The notes under the pieces are model-generated. The model ran no database searches, was not told the origin of the DNA, and saw nothing but the letters and a program-made list of their open reading frames with translations. From Acetobacterium sp. (GTDB lineage Bacteria > Bacillota > Clostridia > Eubacteriales > Eubacteriaceae), in assembly GCA_022013395.1 (NCBI GenBank), contig JAKLQL010000418.1, forward strand, positions 1 through 7,821: 7,821 nucleotides of DNA, read 5' to 3'. A program made the translations under genes and the position numbers. Below, piece by piece: positions 7,301 to 7,821 of the stretch; the first letter of the stretch is position 1; every line of letters starts with the position of its first letter.

Positions 7301-7821
7301 AGATCATCCGAGGTGACCCAGAGCAGCAGGTTTTTTTGGGTAATGAACACCCGTACCAGGGTGACGGAAATGGCATGAATCATCTGCCAGGCATGATCGG
7401 CGAAAAAAACCAAGGTCAGCAGAAATTGCAGAAAGACGGCTTTCAGACCGCGCATGATCGGGGTATAATGCCTGATTCGTCCAGTTTTATGGCCAATGGC
7501 AGTGAGATAGCCAATGCCGGTCATGATTAAAGGCGTCAGCAGAGTGACCATAAAAACCCCTAGCCAGAAATAAATACTTAACGGGAGGATCGTAAAGCTT
7601 AAAAAGGTAAAGAGCATCAGCGCCGGTGCCAGCAGGCTTCGTCTCATATTATCAAAAATTTTCCAGCGTTCCAACAGCGGCAAGGGATTCCGTTGTCGCG
7701 TGCCATTTCGGGCTGGTACGGATGGAAAAAGCCATGAAACGATTTGCCAATCGCCGCGCACCCAACGCTGTTCGCGCTTGGCGTGTGCCGCATAGTGAGA
7801 GGGGAAATCATCGAGCAATTC
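1390..7821 (-). CDS. Cyclic beta-1,2-glucan synthase (NdvB/ChvB/Cgs family), N-terminus beyond window
   Basis: This giant inner-membrane enzyme is expected to build beta-1,2-glucan from UDP-glucose, cyclise it and trim chain length. The gene ends at TAA (1390-1392) and runs off the right edge, so TTG at 7816-7818 is internal; I number from it. Residues 1-27 are the end of the GT84 module, with the (R/Q)xxRW motif as REQRW (15-19) followed by VRGDWQ. Hydrophobic membrane segments lie at about 62-108, 124-160 and 192-228. A glycoamylase-like, GH189-like domain spans about 240-810, with TVDSGNL (D356), TGTMFEY (E652), WGISESGYN (E694) and HHQGMSLM (788-795). Two related GH94-type beta-sandwich domains (about 860-1130 and 1335-1600) flank a small module with GISGDLPIV near 1200. 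The GH94 catalytic domain (about 1620-2060) shows GGAFGFRDQ (R1686, D1687), HQYPEGDVQHWW near 1720, GDWND (1817-1821), RENGGQYTHAAAW near 1975 and WYTGAAGW (T2044). A beta-rich tail ends the protein. Characterised Agrobacterium and Brucella homologues are about 2800-2870 residues, so roughly 700 N-terminal residues are missing. The frame has no breaks. The family call is secure; the exact product (cyclic or linear glucan) is inferred. Confidence 0.93.
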   Translation of the reverse strand, partial: ELLDDFPSHYAAHAKREQRWVRGDWQIVSWLFPSVPARNGTRQRNPLPLLERWKIFDNMRRSLLAPALMLFTFLSFTILPLSIYFWLGVFMVTLLTPLIMTGIGYLTAIGHKTGRIRHYTPIMRGLKAVFLQFLLTLVFFADHAWQMIHAISVTLVRVFITQKNLLLWVTSDDLEKFQKNSLISYVFSLKSSLFQAALLVLLTLICQPESIGLAIIFALVWATAPVIAFEVSKDKRQAAVALPEKDIYELKRIARKTWRYFEEFTNNRGNFLPPDNYQEDPPKGIAYRTSPTNIGLGLLAILTARDFGYVGTYRMVDLIERTVGTVELLEKWHGHLYNWYQTKTLKPLRPTYVSTVDSGNLLCYLTTLKQGLAEYLHRPLIDDSFFSGIKDTLNCAEKKGYRTYDQIFSAELLRPDQTVDLFQWNVALNELIAGKGLEDIEESDWRFKIDKMLWMYKKELTTWMPWIDLFDSMPPELSENDRDGSIANQIAAVKAELNQSHTLWNLPGIYKGVAKAMTELAETLPDEDPETRKIAEAWFEKLETQLKKAVKSINLFKKRYKLLIKRIDDLSNAMDFTPLYDKKKDLFSIGFNVDDMKLSNSYYDLLASESRQVSYICIAKGMVPALHWYKLNRALTSVDRHVGLISWTGTMFEYLMPLLVLKNYPNTLWNETYSFVLESQKIYGRRLRIPWGISESGYNLVDKDNDYQYRAFGVPWLGLKRGLVEDSVVAPYATFLALLVNPKEALKNIRHLKAEGMEGAYGYYEAADYTPERLPFQAKRTIVKSFMAHHQGMSLMALNNTLHSNIMQNRFHADPEMHAARLLLQEKVSTNLIFTKSTKEKVEKTRGIMAVKRNTYRVFKQPNPKLPKAHILSNGNYSVLITDRGTGYSKSKIASITRWREDSTLDPYGTFFYLRNTETNRVWSATYAPLNQMPDDYEVVFTSDKAMYNRHDDMIETKTEVVVASDDNVEIRRISLKNRGDKTCTIELTSYLEAVLADQRSDVAHPAFSNLFVETSYQKSRKCIIANRRPRSENEELMWMANAVVHKCDIIGDIQYETDRLKFLGRGNNPHSIPIDHLEKPLSNTIGPVLDPVMSLRMRFCIEPNKLVQFSFLTAVSDNRENLLDQVDRHATFEAVEQTFFLAVTRGQVESEYLDMETTEIELYQNLISDIIFISPLRRNKQELILKNTKGQSALWKYGISGDLPIVFLEINQTNQMGILYEILRAHDYWRIMDLRVDLVILTDEEYNYSLPLHQLIIDYVLASQSHDAVHRTGDVFILDKNKLSPDDLYLFYGISRIILSGDGGTLAEQTQTIKNELALPRKTFSKTEHAFPITPMARPDLLYDNGLGGFNRQGNEYVIHLDPGDVTPAPWINVIANPQFGFTVSESGSGYVWSKNSRENKITPWSNDAVSDTPGEIIYLQDDQTGALWTATALPIREDSSYRATHGFGYSCFEHTSHGIAQQLTLCVPVQDPVKLSILSLKNRSPEKRELTLTYYLRPVLGVSDQVTAIHLRTSLENSQTLVIKNPFNEEFPDDLCFMDSSLPVSSVTGDRKSFFGKGHRDAPATLCREALSGLLGIGYDPCGAIQVKVTLEPNAEKEIVFVVGVADSYEELKRLTAIYTNPEKAQAALAEAKSFWQEKMAILTVTTPAPAMNLLLNGWLQYQVIACRLWARSAFYQSGGAFGFRDQLQDCLAIAAMWPELSRKQILLHASHQYPEGDVQHWWHEPQGKGTRTRFSDDRLWLPYVTAEYIRITGDIGILNETIGFLDEPLLTEYEDERYGSPRLSTARSSLYDHCLRALDISLKFGAHGLPLMGSGDWNDGMNTVGNKGLGESVWLGWFLLSTLESFAPLCQKMDEPQKASNYLLIREKIRVAIEKNAWDGSWYRRAYFDNGQALGSMKNDECKIDSLAQSWSIISGAGNKARSLSAMQAVETFLISREEGLIKLLTPPFDQSDLEPGYIKGYIPGVRENGGQYTHAAAWVIIAYAKLGDGNKAFELFELVNPVNHTTNRADCNRYKVEPYVLAADVYSTHPHTGRGGWTWYTGAAGWIYRAGLESILGFKKNGDTISFDPCIPADWPAYQLTYQHQHTRYEITVKNPTGVTNGVVEIRVDGQTVADNLLHLDDDGGTHTVDVTILPANLG

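Noticed and set aside
1384..7530. Many + strand open frames of 60-130 codons across this span, such as 5595-5984 and 4591-4896
   Set aside because: They lie antisense to one continuous glucan synthase frame whose family motifs are intact from end to end. Their translations show no recognisable domains.
7816..7818. TTG at 7816-7818 as the glucan synthase start codon
   Set aside because: The frame stays open to the edge, and the protein begins abruptly in the last part of the GT84 module, so it is internal.

Overview
The window holds two large genes that converge on a 248-bp non-coding gap, and both run off the window. On the + strand, from the left edge to 1141, is a nearly complete ArsA/Get3-type ATPase that lacks only its first few residues. 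On the - strand, from 1390 to the right edge, is the C-terminal 2143 codons of a giant membrane enzyme of the cyclic beta-1,2-glucan synthase (NdvB/ChvB/Cgs) family. It covers about 82% of the window. Long + strand open frames across 1390-7821 are antisense shadows of this gene.

The glucan synthase keeps the end of its GT84 glycosyltransferase module, with an (R/Q)xxRW motif at the right edge of the window. After that come hydrophobic membrane segments, a glycoamylase-like domain of the type now linked to cyclisation (GH189-like), two related GH94-type beta-sandwich domains separated by a small alpha/beta-looking module, a GH94 (alpha/alpha)6 phosphorylase-like catalytic domain with an intact GDWND motif, and a short beta-rich tail. 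The frame is open throughout and the family landmarks are intact, so this looks like a working gene.

The ATPase has a deviant Walker A motif, recognisable switch I and switch II motifs, and a C-terminal Hsp20-like domain. It has only two cysteines in the visible part and lacks both the metalloid-site cysteines of arsenite-pump ArsA and the zinc CxxC of Get3. A role in arsenic resistance is therefore not supported.

The organism is probably an anaerobic Firmicute of moderate GC, perhaps an Eubacterium/Acetobacterium-like clostridium. This is a family-level impression from protein style and composition, not a demonstrated assignment. Nothing ties the two genes functionally: they are convergent and cannot share an operon. 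The gap contains several small inverted repeats but no textbook intrinsic terminator. I saw no tRNA, rRNA, CRISPR array, insertion sequence or phage gene, and no convincing undescribed system. The points most worth a second look are the atypical ATPase and the multi-module layout of the glucan synthase.
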